From Anaerolineae bacterium (GTDB taxonomy: Bacteria > Chloroflexota > Anaerolineae > Aggregatilineales > Phototrophicaceae): 64,000 nt of DNA. Shown one piece after another: positions 16,447 to 24,820 of the stretch. The first letter of the stretch is position 1. The number at the start of each line of letters is the position of its first letter. Both the position numbers and the translations under genes were made by a program. Location: assembly GCA_022824465.1 (NCBI GenBank), contig JAJDZV010000014.1, positions 47,822 to 111,821 on the forward strand, given 5' to 3'. Under the pieces are notes generated by a model. It did no database searches. It saw only the letters and a list, made by a program, of their open reading frames with translations, and was not told the DNA's origin.

Positions 16447-17742
16447 ATGTTGAGAATACTGCTAATCGCGCTTTACTCGTTGCTGATGGCGGCGTCAGTC
16501 GCGGGACAGGCTGAGGACAAGCCTACCGTTGCCATGCTGCGTTTTGGTTCATTCTTTTCGTTCACATACGTTGAGAACGCCGTACTGGATACCTTGCTCG
16601 TCTCCGGGCTCGTCACTGAAGCGGAACACGCCAAGCTCCATGCGCGCGAAAACCTGCAGGGAGAGAGCATCAATGTCTATTGGAATGATGCTAATTTTGA
16701 TTTTGCCGCCGTCAACACGATCGTCGAGGACGCATTGGACCGAGGCGCGGATGCCTTGGTCGTATTGTCGACGCCGACCGCGCAAGCCGCCGTCAACGTT
16801 ACGCAGGATATGGATGACCCGCCCATCATCCTTTTCACCTCGGTTTTCAATCCCTATGAGGCGGGCATCGCGCAAGCGCCCTGCGTCAAGCCCAGCCATG
16901 TCGCCGGCATCGAATCCGTGACTCTCTATGAAGACATCGTGCCGCTATTGCTCTTGCAGGACCCAGATCTCCAAACGATTGGCACGATATACAGTTCTTC
17001 GGAAACGAGCGGGCGCCTGGGCGCGGAGGCGATCGTTGCGGCGGCCGAAGCCCATGGATTGACCGTCGAAGTCGCCGCCATCGCTAACCTGCCCGACATG
17101 GCGATCGCCGCGCAAGCTCAGGTGGACAAAGGCGTAGAAGCCTTTCTATTGCCCTCGGATTTGCTAACCATGAGCGGCTTGCCCGTGATCACGCAGATCG
17201 CGATAGAGAATGGATTGCCCGTTTATCACTCGACGTCAAACACGATAAACCTGGGCGCGACCGTTAGCGCGGGCGCGGGCCACAACTCGCTTCAAGGCAG
17301 TTTGATTGGCGCCATGCTGGCCGGGCATCTGCATGGCGAGCTCGATATTGCCAGCACAGGCATCGGCATGATCGACCTTCTCAGCGTCGGTCTTAATATG
17401 GATGTCGCAGCCGAACAGGGCATCGAATTCACTGACTCGCTGATGGAGCAGGCGCACGTACAGCTGCAAAATGGCGGCATGTCAGGACGGGGTTTGGTTT
17501 TGTGGTTAGAGTCGATGGGAATGGATGAAGAGACAACGGCTCTGGTGCTTAGGGCGATTGCGGACGCCCAGACCGGCGGCGGTGAAATCAATGTGGACTT
17601 GCCCGATGAAGTCCTCGCCGCGCTAACGGCCGCCATCGCGTCACAAACGAGGACGGAGGATGTTGGCGCGATTCTCGATAGTCTGCACTGCACTCCCGAG
17701 ATGGTTGCCGAGCAGCAAGCGGCGCTTGAAACATCGGATTGA
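16447..17742 (+). CDS. ABC transporter substrate-binding protein (ABC_sub_bind / TrpX-like)
   Basis: Periplasmic or lipid-free secreted binding protein. Signal peptide at 1-20 (LLIALYSLLMAASVAGQA). The body has the two-lobed periplasmic-binding layout of the PF04392 kind: an alternation such as GADALVVLSTPTAQAAVN, a second lobe with IGTIYSSSETSGRLGA, and VEAFLLPSDLLTMSGLPVI. About 431 residues, longer than the usual ~320; the extra length is at the C-terminus (from about 330). No permease or ATPase gene accompanies it, so it is a solo binding protein whose partner would be elsewhere. The ligand is unknown; amino-acid-like ligands are typical. Confidence 0.75.
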   Translation: MLRILLIALYSLLMAASVAGQAEDKPTVAMLRFGSFFSFTYVENAVLDTLLVSGLVTEAEHAKLHARENLQGESINVYWNDANFDFAAVNTIVEDALDRGADALVVLSTPTAQAAVNVTQDMDDPPIILFTSVFNPYEAGIAQAPCVKPSHVAGIESVTLYEDIVPLLLLQDPDLQTIGTIYSSSETSGRLGAEAIVAAAEAHGLTVEVAAIANLPDMAIAAQAQVDKGVEAFLLPSDLLTMSGLPVITQIAIENGLPVYHSTSNTINLGATVSAGAGHNSLQGSLIGAMLAGHLHGELDIASTGIGMIDLLSVGLNMDVAAEQGIEFTDSLMEQAHVQLQNGGMSGRGLVLWLESMGMDEETTALVLRAIADAQTGGGEINVDLPDEVLAALTAAIASQTRTEDVGAILDSLHCTPEMVAEQQAALETSD

Positions 17743-17967
17743 GCGTCGACCGATCGGCAGCATTGGCTCGCTTGAACCGGGCGGGCAATTCTGACTTCGC
17801 GAACGCTTGGACCCTAGCGGAAGCGGTCAATAGGCAAATTCGCTGAAAGACCGGCGGCGGACTGGTTGAAACAGAAAGTTTGCCGCGCGAATAGAATTTG
17901 TTACACTCTAGGCAGCGGCGATGAGCCGCCTGAGAACGGATTTATGAGACACTTCCTGGAGGAATGC

Positions 17968-19230
17968 ATGTTTAGTCGACTGCCCTTGCTAGTCCTTGTA
18001 CTCGTGTTGGTTGCGTCGCTGGCGGTTCCCGCGCTGACGCAAGACGATTTGGTTGTAGGCGTTGTGCTGGTCGGTCCGAATGACGACCGCGGCTGGAGCA
18101 CATCGCATCATGAAGCTGGCGAGTATGTCGCCGCGCATACCGGCGCGACTGTGCTCGAGTTTGAGAGCTTGAATCCGGCGGATTCGCCGGAGACCACGCT
18201 GATGGATGTGGTCGAGTTGATGGTGGATGAGGGCGCGTCGGTCATCTTCACAACGTCCGACAGCTTTGAAGAAGACACAAATGTCGTTGCGGAGGCATTC
18301 CCCGATGTGACCTTCATCAATATCACTGGTAGCAATGCCATCATGGCGAGCGATGTTGTGGAAGGCGAGCACGCGGTGATGCACGACTTGCCCGAGCTGC
18401 CGCCGGCGAACGTGGGCAACTTCAATACCTATATGGAATTGCCGCGTATGATCGCCGGTTGCGCCGCGGCGCTGGCGAGCGAGTCGGGCCATATTGGCTA
18501 TCTGGGCGCGCTTATCAATCCGGAGACGCGGCGTCTGGCCGCCTCGAGCTATCTGGGCGCGCGCTATTGCGCCGAGAATTACCGCGATGACTTGATGGCG
18601 GATGACATAACTTTCGAGGTGGTTTGGATCGGCTTCTGGTTCAATATTCCGGGCGTGACGCTGGATCCGACCGAAGTGGCGACCGGCTTCCTCGATGGCG
18701 GCGCGGATGTGATCATCTCCGGCATTGACACGACCGAAGCGATCACCGTGGCGGGCCAATACACTGCCGAGGGCGATACGAGCTATGGCGTACCCTACGG
18801 CAACATCAACGGTTGCTCGGAAGCGCCGGAGGCTTGTCTCGGGGCAGCCTACTACAATTGGGGTCCGGCGTATCTCAGCGTTGTTGAGCGCGTATTGGAC
18901 GGCAGTTGGTCGCAGGAATGGCTGTGGTGGGAGCCGAAGTGGGATGAGATCGGCGATGACGGTTTCTACACTGATACCGATTACAGCGTCGGCGGCTATG
19001 TCTTCGGCGACGGCTTGGGCATGGAGCATCGCGAAACCTTGACAGCCTTCGCGCAAGAGATCCATGACTTCCAGACCGATCCGATGCACGCGGGCGAGAT
19101 GTTCTTGTGGCATGGGCCGCTGAACCTGCAAGATGGCGCCCAATTGGCGGGCGACATGGAGCCGGTGACTTTGCTCGATATCTGGTTCCTGCCGCAATTA
19201 CTGGAGGGCATGATCGGCGCGAGCGAGTAA
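17968..19230 (+). CDS. BMP family (basic membrane protein) substrate-binding protein
   Basis: Binding protein of the BMP/PnrA family, which in known cases captures nucleosides or riboflavin for an ABC importer. Signal peptide MFSRLPLLVLVLVLVASLAV with cleavage near residue 25. Family features: VGVVLVGPNDDRGWSTSHHE at the start of the mature protein, then FTTSDSFEEDTNVVAEAFPD and GHIGYLGALINPETRR. The start was set at ATG 17968 because GGAGG lies six bases before it and a signal peptide begins there; the frame is open for 34 more codons upstream. 420 residues. No permease or ATPase gene is nearby, as with the previous binding protein. A hairpin after the stop suggests a single-gene transcript. 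Confidence 0.82.
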   Translation: MFSRLPLLVLVLVLVASLAVPALTQDDLVVGVVLVGPNDDRGWSTSHHEAGEYVAAHTGATVLEFESLNPADSPETTLMDVVELMVDEGASVIFTTSDSFEEDTNVVAEAFPDVTFINITGSNAIMASDVVEGEHAVMHDLPELPPANVGNFNTYMELPRMIAGCAAALASESGHIGYLGALINPETRRLAASSYLGARYCAENYRDDLMADDITFEVVWIGFWFNIPGVTLDPTEVATGFLDGGADVIISGIDTTEAITVAGQYTAEGDTSYGVPYGNINGCSEAPEACLGAAYYNWGPAYLSVVERVLDGSWSQEWLWWEPKWDEIGDDGFYTDTDYSVGGYVFGDGLGMEHRETLTAFAQEIHDFQTDPMHAGEMFLWHGPLNLQDGAQLAGDMEPVTLLDIWFLPQLLEGMIGASE

Positions 19231-19246
19231 ATCAAAACTGAGGCGT

Positions 19247-19284
19247 GACTGTGGGCGGTCAATCCTAGCATCGCCCACAGTTTA
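19247..19284 (+). terminator. Hairpin terminator after the BMP-family gene
   Basis: ACTGTGGGCG (19248-19257) pairs perfectly with CGCCCACAGT (19272-19281) around a 14-base loop and is followed by TTATG. The stem is strong but the T tract is short, so termination may be partial. Confidence 0.5.
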
Positions 19285-19463
19285 TGCCCTGTGCGGTATC
19301 GGATCATCGACTATCTGCTGACGACGCGATTGTGGTAGAAGTGCATTAAGCCGGGTCCCAACAAGAAACGTAAATGGCCAGCAAAACCAAGGCAATTGTC
19401 TAGTCGGATTTGGCAACGCGTGTCACGGCTATGGAATCGGCCAGAGACGGTGAAGGCCCGCAC

Positions 19464-19601
19464 ATGGCCACAAAAGCGGAATTTATTGCGATGGAAGCAA
19501 AACTCATACGTTGGATCGTAGGCACGGGTATCGCGCTTTTTGCAGCGCTAGTTGCTATCGCTACCCCCATCGTTTTGTACATCATCAGCCGCTTACGCTA
19601 A
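19464..19601 (+). CDS. Small single-pass membrane protein (DUF1640-like tail)
   Basis: About 45 residues: a short polar stretch (MATKAEFIAMEAKLIRW) and one membrane helix (IVGTGIALFAALVAIATPIV). This resembles the C-terminal end of DUF1640/CCDC90-like coiled-coil membrane proteins but lacks their long coil, so it may be a truncated relative. The start was set at ATG 19464, which has GAAGG (19452-19456) seven bases upstream; an ATG at 19431 and a TTG at 19410 are also in frame. An in-frame stop at 19401 limits it. Function unknown. Confidence 0.45.
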   Translation: MATKAEFIAMEAKLIRWIVGTGIALFAALVAIATPIVLYIISRLR

Positions 19602-19637
19602 GCGTATTCCACCATCCCTACCCACCAGAAAAATACA

Positions 19638-20957
19638 ATGCGCTACTTGATAATGCTCTCGACTCTGTGCCTGGGAGCGATATTTCATGCCGCTGCGCAG
19701 GAATTGCCACAGCTGCAGCTGTTGAATATGGAGATCGGCGTCCAGCCGGACGGCTTCGGCGGCGAGGTGCTGGTGGTCGCGGGCGAGGCGCATAATGTTG
19801 GCGCGGACGCCTACAGCCAGGTCAGCATATTGGTCGAGGCGCTCGACGCCGAAGATCAAGTGATCGGCGAGGGTTTCGGGTATCTGGTCGACGCCTGCGG
19901 AACGGCGCTGCTGGATTATGCCTTGCCGCCGGGCGGGGTTCAGCGCTACTCCGCGCCTTTTGAGTTATTCGCGGCGGGCGATGTGGCGCAGGTCAAGCTG
20001 ACTATCGACGCGCGCGCCGAAACGTACCAAACTGCATCGGTGGCGGCGGCGCCCACCGTTCCAAAGATCGCGTCGGGCGAGATCGTCATGCTCGAATGGC
20101 TCGACGAGCAGACGCTGATTTATGGCGTCGGTTGCGCCGGCGCTGTCTTCACCGAATTGGATTGGTGGCGCTACAGTTTCAGCGAAGGCAGCTTGAGCCA
20201 AAGCGAGCATCCGGATGCGGCGCGGGTGACGCCCGAGATGATCGAACTGGCGGATGTCACCCTGGTGTCGCAATCGGGCGAGCGCAATCCGGCGCTGTAC
20301 TACAATTCGCAGTTGACGTATTCGCCGACCGCGCGGCGGGTGGTCTATCAGAACGATCTGCATTCGATTTATTCATCGGAGCCGGACGGGTCATATCGGC
20401 GGGTGATCCATCGCAACCTTGGGCGGCGCAGTCTGCGCGGCTTTCTGTGGGCACGGAACCCCGGCGTCTTCCTCGCCTATTATTTTGGCGCTTATGGCGA
20501 GCCAGTCTACTATTTCACGGCGGACGTGGACGGGCAGATGCGGTCGGCTTGGCTGGAGAATCTGCCGCCGTCGGCGATCGTGCCTGGACCGGCGCCCGAT
20601 GGTTACGCGGCCGTGGTGGGTCGGCGGAATGGCGCTGTCAGCGGCTATTATTGGCAGGCGCTTTATGGCGATGCCGAGCTGCTATTTGAAGCCGAGCTTC
20701 CGGGCAACAATTATCCGGCGCCGGTGGTGACCCGGGGTGAGATCTATGTTATTCGTGAGATTGACGGGTGGCCGACGCTGCAGTGTTTCAGCCGGCAACG
20801 GCGCGACATAAGGACAATAAGCGCGCTGCCGCTACCATTGACGCGGGAGGCGCGGGCTTGGGCTTGGCTGTCGCCGGGCGGGGGCAAGCTGGCGCTGGGC
20901 ATGAATGGCGTGAATGGCGGTTTGTGGTGGCTTGAGACTGGGGGCGGATGCGCCTAG
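19638..20957 (+). CDS. Secreted protein with FxLYD-like domain and beta-propeller-like region
   Basis: Signal peptide (LIMLSTLCLGAIFHAAAQ). Residues 25-115 look like an FxLYD/CARDB-type beta-sandwich (VVAGEAHNVGADAYSQVSIL, then ALDAEDQVIGEGFGYLV), common in secreted Chloroflexota proteins. The rest (about 140-435) has repeated short strands with WxYSF, SIYSSEPDGSYRRVI, FTADVDGQMR and WAWLSPGGGKLALG, as in TolB/WD-type propellers, which suggests 5-7 blades. Ends in GGGCA. No enzymatic motif seen. 439 residues. Exported; function unknown. Confidence 0.6.
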   Translation: MRYLIMLSTLCLGAIFHAAAQELPQLQLLNMEIGVQPDGFGGEVLVVAGEAHNVGADAYSQVSILVEALDAEDQVIGEGFGYLVDACGTALLDYALPPGGVQRYSAPFELFAAGDVAQVKLTIDARAETYQTASVAAAPTVPKIASGEIVMLEWLDEQTLIYGVGCAGAVFTELDWWRYSFSEGSLSQSEHPDAARVTPEMIELADVTLVSQSGERNPALYYNSQLTYSPTARRVVYQNDLHSIYSSEPDGSYRRVIHRNLGRRSLRGFLWARNPGVFLAYYFGAYGEPVYYFTADVDGQMRSAWLENLPPSAIVPGPAPDGYAAVVGRRNGAVSGYYWQALYGDAELLFEAELPGNNYPAPVVTRGEIYVIREIDGWPTLQCFSRQRRDIRTISALPLPLTREARAWAWLSPGGGKLALGMNGVNGGLWWLETGGGCA

Positions 20958-20964
20958 AAGTGAT

Positions 20965-21294
20965 TTAGTACAGGCGGGCTATGCGGCCGATTTCATGATC
21001 GGGGATATCGACCGTACGCGACTTCGCCCAAATCAGCAACAAGAGAATGATTGCACCATCTTTGACGCGGTATACCACTCTGAAGCCGCCGCGCGCGCCG
21101 ACTCTGGCGGAGGTATTGGGCAGTCGCGCCTTGTAAACTTCCATGCCGCCCATATTCTGCAATTGATAGTCTTTAGGGCGAACGCCGTCTTTCAGCTTGG
21201 CGCTTAACAGCGCTATGTCCTGGTCGACTAAACGATATGTCTTGCGTATCTTCCGTGTCAAGGCCTCAAATTCACTCGTTGATACGACTCTCAT
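20965..21294 (-). CDS. RelE/ParE-family toxin
   Basis: Small basic protein (109 residues) of the RelE/ParE superfamily, whose members cleave mRNA on ribosomes or poison gyrase. The C-terminal strands GGFRVVYRVKDGAIILLLLIWAK are the family signature, followed by SRTVDIPDHEI as in HigB/RelE-like toxins. It overlaps the 3' end of the antitoxin gene by 23 bases, so expression is coupled, in the usual antitoxin-first order. The start was set at ATG 21294; an in-frame TTG/GTG-type extension would run far into the antitoxin gene. Confidence 0.8.
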   Translation of the reverse strand: MRVVSTSEFEALTRKIRKTYRLVDQDIALLSAKLKDGVRPKDYQLQNMGGMEVYKARLPNTSARVGARGGFRVVYRVKDGAIILLLLIWAKSRTVDIPDHEIGRIARLY

Positions 21295-21475
21295 GGTCAG
21301 CCGCTTCGTCTTCTTTGCGCAACTCATCCAAGAATTCTTGAACGGGGCGGTATTCACCGCGCGCCGCCTGCTGAAAACTGCGATGCAGGCTCTCGATGAG
21401 TTCCTTCTCTTCCGCGGTCAGTTCACGCGCTTCCGCCGCTTTCGGCTGCGTCGGTATTGTATCGCCTGTAGCCAT
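21272..21475 (-). CDS. Antitoxin partner of the RelE/ParE-family toxin
   Basis: 67-residue acidic protein (MATGDTIPTQPKAAEARELT, then AEEKELIESLHRSFQQAARG), mostly predicted helix with a charged C-terminal tail that would wrap the toxin. It has no clear DNA-binding motif at the N-terminus. The start ATG 21475 has AAGGAG seven bases upstream; the frame extends further but without such a site. It is the first gene of the pair and overlaps the toxin. Antitoxin role is inferred from size, order and overlap. Confidence 0.72.
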   Translation of the reverse strand: MATGDTIPTQPKAAEARELTAEEKELIESLHRSFQQAARGEYRPVQEFLDELRKEDEAADHESRINE

Positions 21476-21506
21476 TGCGATTCTCCTTGTCGCGCCCCGT
21501 ACGAAG

Positions 21507-21535
21507 ATGCTACAAATTATGTTGAGCAAAGTCAA
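21507..21535 (-). promoter_or_regulatory. Promoter of the toxin-antitoxin operon
   Basis: On the minus strand TTGACT (21535-21530), 17 bases, TAGCAT (21512-21507). It lies about 30 bases upstream of the antitoxin start codon. -35 matches five and -10 four of six consensus bases. Confidence 0.5.
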
Positions 21536-21681
21536 GCTGACCGCCGCCTTTGCAAAAGGGACTCGCTCTGTGCGCGCCCTGTTGTCTATGGTCAAATGTC
21601 ACGCGAGAGGCGCAGGAGGCTCGGGCTTGGCAGTCGCCGTGTTGACGCATACTTGCTGTAAGGGGCGGACGGGCGAGTAAT

Positions 21682-22851
21682 ATGGGCAAAGACTACGACG
21701 TCATCGTCATCGGCTTGGGCGGGATGGGCAGCGCGGCGCTGTATCACCTGGCCAAGCGCGGCCTGAATGTACTGGGCATCGAGCGATATGAGATCCCGCA
21801 CGGGATGGGTTCATCGCATGGTTTGACGCGGATCATCCGCCTGGCTTATTACGAAGACAGCTCGTATGTGCCGCTTCTGCGCCGCTCGTACGCGCTTTGG
21901 GCAGAGCTTGAGCGCGAGTTCGGCGAGCAGTTGTACTTTCAAACCGGCAGCATCGACATGGGTCCGGAAGATGGCGAGGTCTTCAGCGGCAGTCTGCGCA
22001 GTTGTCTGGAGAATGAGCTGGCGCATGAGGCGCTGGACAGCAGACAACTGAGCGCGCGCTTCCCGGGCTATCACATGCCGCCGGAGACGATGGCGCTCTT
22101 TCAGCCGCAGGGCGGACTGCTGATACCAGAGCGCTGCATCATCGCCCACGTCGAGCTGGCAAAGTCGTATGGCGCGGCGGCGCATACCGGCGAGCGCGTG
22201 CTCGGTTGGGACATTCTGACGGATGAACGCCTGGCTCTGCGGACGGACGCCGGTCGCTATGTCGCCGAGAAGCTCGTAATCTGCGGCGGCGCCTGGGCGG
22301 CGAAGCTGGCGCCGGAGCTGGCGGGTGTGGCGCTGCCCGAGCGTCAGGTGGTGCTCTGGCTGGAGACGAAGCAACCCAAGCTGTTCACGCCGGAGCGCTT
22401 CCCGGTGTGGAACGGGCAAGTGGAAGAGGGGCGCTTTTATGGCTTCCCCGAGTTCAATCCGGGCGGAGGCGCGCCGGGCATGAAATTCGGGCGGTATCAT
22501 CATCGTGAAGAGTTGGTCGATCCTGACGCAATGGACCGCACAGTTCGCGCCGAAGACGAGGCGCTGCTGCGCGCCTTCGCCCAGCGTTATTTCTCCGCTG
22601 GCGCCGGCAAGACGCTCGACGCCGCGGTCTGCATGTTCACCAATACCGCCGACGAGCACTTTGTGCTGGACAGCTTGCCGGGCGCGCCGCAGGTGACGGT
22701 GGCGGCCGGCTTCAGCGGTCACGGATTCAAGATGGCGAGCGTTGTCGGCGAGATCATGGCGGACCTGGCGCAGTCCGGCGAGACAAGGCACGATATTCAG
22801 TTGCATCGGCTGGGGCGGCTGCAAACCGCGAAGCAGAGTAGCGGCGCATGA
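21682..22851 (+). CDS. FAD-dependent amine oxidase, SolA / monomeric sarcosine oxidase type
   Basis: Oxidises N-methyl amino acids (N-methyltryptophan, sarcosine) or similar secondary amines, giving formaldehyde and hydrogen peroxide. FAD-binding GxGxxG-like start VIVIGLGGMGSAALYHLA at residues 7-24, then GIERYEIPHGMGSSHGLTR. Cys317 in AAVCMFTNTADEHF is at the position that binds FAD covalently in monomeric sarcosine oxidase. The C-terminus has the family GFSGHGFKMA. 389 residues, normal. Its stop overlaps the start of the racemase gene (ATGA), so the two are an operon. The actual substrate is unknown. Confidence 0.87.
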   Translation: MGKDYDVIVIGLGGMGSAALYHLAKRGLNVLGIERYEIPHGMGSSHGLTRIIRLAYYEDSSYVPLLRRSYALWAELEREFGEQLYFQTGSIDMGPEDGEVFSGSLRSCLENELAHEALDSRQLSARFPGYHMPPETMALFQPQGGLLIPERCIIAHVELAKSYGAAAHTGERVLGWDILTDERLALRTDAGRYVAEKLVICGGAWAAKLAPELAGVALPERQVVLWLETKQPKLFTPERFPVWNGQVEEGRFYGFPEFNPGGGAPGMKFGRYHHREELVDPDAMDRTVRAEDEALLRAFAQRYFSAGAGKTLDAAVCMFTNTADEHFVLDSLPGAPQVTVAAGFSGHGFKMASVVGEIMADLAQSGETRHDIQLHRLGRLQTAKQSSGA

Positions 22852-23543
22852 AAACGATCGGCTTGATCGGCGGCTTGAGTTGGGAATCAAGCGCCGAGTA
22901 TTACCGCATCATCAATCAGGCGGCGCAGCGGCGGCTTGGCGGTCTGCATTCGGCCGACTGCTTAATGCTCTCCTTTGATTTTGCCGCGATCGAAGCCTTG
23001 CAAGCAGCGGGCGACTGGGAGGCGGCGACTGCGCGCATGGTGGGAGCGGCCGAAGGGCTGGCGCGCGGCGGCGCCGAGTGCATCGTCATCTGCAGCAATA
23101 CGATGCACCGGATGGCGGCGGAGATTGAGGCAGCGGTGAGCTTGCCGCTTATCCACATCGCCGATGCGACAGCCGAGCCGATCCTGGCGGCGGGATACCG
23201 GCGCGTGGCGTTGTTGGGCACGCGCTTCACTATGGAGCAGAGCTTTTACAAAGGGCGGATGACTGAGCGCTTCGGGCTTGATGTGCTGACGCCGGACGCG
23301 ACCGGGCGCGAGATCGTCGATCGCGTCATATATGAGGAATTAGTTCGCGGTGTGATAAAAGCTGATTCGCGCCGACAGTATCAGGCCGTGATCGCCGAGC
23401 TGGCGACGGCGGGCGCGGAAGCAGTCGTTTTGGGCTGCACCGAGATCGGACTGCTGATCAAACCGGGAGACAGCGTCTTGCCGAGTTTCGACACCACCAA
23501 ACTGCACGCCTTGGCGGCGCTGGATTGGGCGCTGGAAGATTGA
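22848..23543 (+). CDS. Aspartate/glutamate racemase family protein
   Basis: Cofactor-independent amino-acid racemase. Opening motif MKTIGLIGGLSWESSAEYYR is typical of aspartate racemases. The two catalytic cysteines are present: Cys82 in CSNTMH and Cys197 in LGCTEI. 231 residues, normal. It starts within the ATGA overlap with the amine oxidase gene and would be co-translated with it, so the pair may process a D- or N-modified amino acid. Substrate not determined; aspartate is the best guess. Confidence 0.88.
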   Translation: MKTIGLIGGLSWESSAEYYRIINQAAQRRLGGLHSADCLMLSFDFAAIEALQAAGDWEAATARMVGAAEGLARGGAECIVICSNTMHRMAAEIEAAVSLPLIHIADATAEPILAAGYRRVALLGTRFTMEQSFYKGRMTERFGLDVLTPDATGREIVDRVIYEELVRGVIKADSRRQYQAVIAELATAGAEAVVLGCTEIGLLIKPGDSVLPSFDTTKLHALAALDWALED

Positions 23544-23688
23544 TGGCGTAGCTTTTGATTGCCGCCGAAATTGGCGTAGGCCGCCTTTGAGTTTGGGCGG
23601 CTTTGTAATTGCGGGCGGTACGTGCTAGGCTATGCGCGCGAACGAAATCGTTGTCGCGCCTAGGCTAGTGGGAGCGTAAAAGGGGAAA

Positions 23689-24807
23689 GTGGCGAAAGTG
23701 GATAACGAGAGCAAAGACATGCAAGTTTCGGCGGCGGAAAACGCGGACGAGAAATCGCGCATCAGCATGCAGCGGAAGCTGGATATCCAATTCATGGAAG
23801 ACGCCAAGGGACAACGGGCGCATTCGATGGCGGGCTTTGACCCGCGTTACAAGGACTTTGTCGATTGGATCATCGGCATCACGCACGAGATCTGGGAAGA
23901 AAAAGGCATCGGCAAGCTCTACGATTATTATGCGAACACGATGAAGATTCACACCTCAAGCGGCATGATTTTCGGGCGGGAGGCGGTCTTCGCCGCCACG
24001 ATTGAGGCGCTGGCGGCCTTCCCCGATCGACGCCTGTATGGCGACGTGGTGATCTGGGGCGGCAATGATAGCGAAGGCTTGTATTCGTCGCATCGCGTGA
24101 CGCATGCCGGCACGAACCGAGGCTGGACCCAGTATGGTCCGCCAACGGGCAAACGGGTTCGCTATAGCGGCGTCGCCGACTGTTTCTGCAAGCGAAATAT
24201 GGTGGTGGAAGAATGGATCGTTCGCGATGAGTTGACCCTGGTGATGCAGTTGGGCTTGGATCCGGTCGCGACGGCGAAAGAGCAGGCGGCGAAGCGGCGC
24301 GACAAGGGCATGCAGCTGCAAGTCGCCGGCGATATCGAGCGCGGCATCGGGCAGTATCCCCCGCCACAATGGGACGCGCCCCAAACCGAGAGCTTTGACC
24401 CGGAAGCATTCGTCGGGCGCATGTTTCACGAGATTTGGAACTGGCGCCTCCTCAACAAGACGCGCGAGTTCTACGCCGAGAACTTTGCGTTTGACGGACC
24501 ATCGCGGCGGGCTTTCAATGGCGTCAATGACTTCCACGCCTATGTGCTTTCGCTGCTGTCGCCATTCCCGGATCTGGCGCTCTATTGCGATCACTTTTGT
24601 CACATCGGCGGCGAGGCTGAGGGCTATCACGTGGCGACGCGCTGGACGATGCGGGGCACACATACCGGCTACGGCCTTTACGGCGAGCCGACCGGCAACC
24701 CAATTCGCATCATCGGCGTCAGCCACCACCTGATTAGGGACGGGCTGATCCACGAAGAGTTTACGCGCTTCGACGAATTCGCCTTGCTCCAGCAGATTTA
24801 CGCCTGA
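23689..24807 (+). CDS. SnoaL-like (ester cyclase / NTF2-fold) protein with two domains
   Basis: 372 residues with two SnoaL-like domains, about 50-170 and 240-370, each with the short pattern of an NTF2-fold barrel: HEIWEEKGIGKLYDYYANTM and HEIWNWRLLNKTREFYAENF, then GxxFxxxxxxxFPDxxLxxD and THxGxxxYGxPTGxxxxxxG. Such proteins act as small-molecule cyclases or hydrolases; no substrate can be named. Start is GTG 23689 after AGGGGAAA. It is followed after 13 bases by a related gene. It lies after the racemase gene with a 145-base gap and could belong to the same catabolic cluster. Confidence 0.75.
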   Translation: MAKVDNESKDMQVSAAENADEKSRISMQRKLDIQFMEDAKGQRAHSMAGFDPRYKDFVDWIIGITHEIWEEKGIGKLYDYYANTMKIHTSSGMIFGREAVFAATIEALAAFPDRRLYGDVVIWGGNDSEGLYSSHRVTHAGTNRGWTQYGPPTGKRVRYSGVADCFCKRNMVVEEWIVRDELTLVMQLGLDPVATAKEQAAKRRDKGMQLQVAGDIERGIGQYPPPQWDAPQTESFDPEAFVGRMFHEIWNWRLLNKTREFYAENFAFDGPSRRAFNGVNDFHAYVLSLLSPFPDLALYCDHFCHIGGEAEGYHVATRWTMRGTHTGYGLYGEPTGNPIRIIGVSHHLIRDGLIHEEFTRFDEFALLQQIYA

Positions 24808-24820
24808 ACTGCGCCAACCA

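Noticed and set aside
17911..17930. A short GCGGC-GATGA-GCCGC hairpin in the leader of the BMP-family gene, considered as a riboswitch.
   Set aside because: Only a five-pair stem with no conserved riboswitch core that I can recognise.
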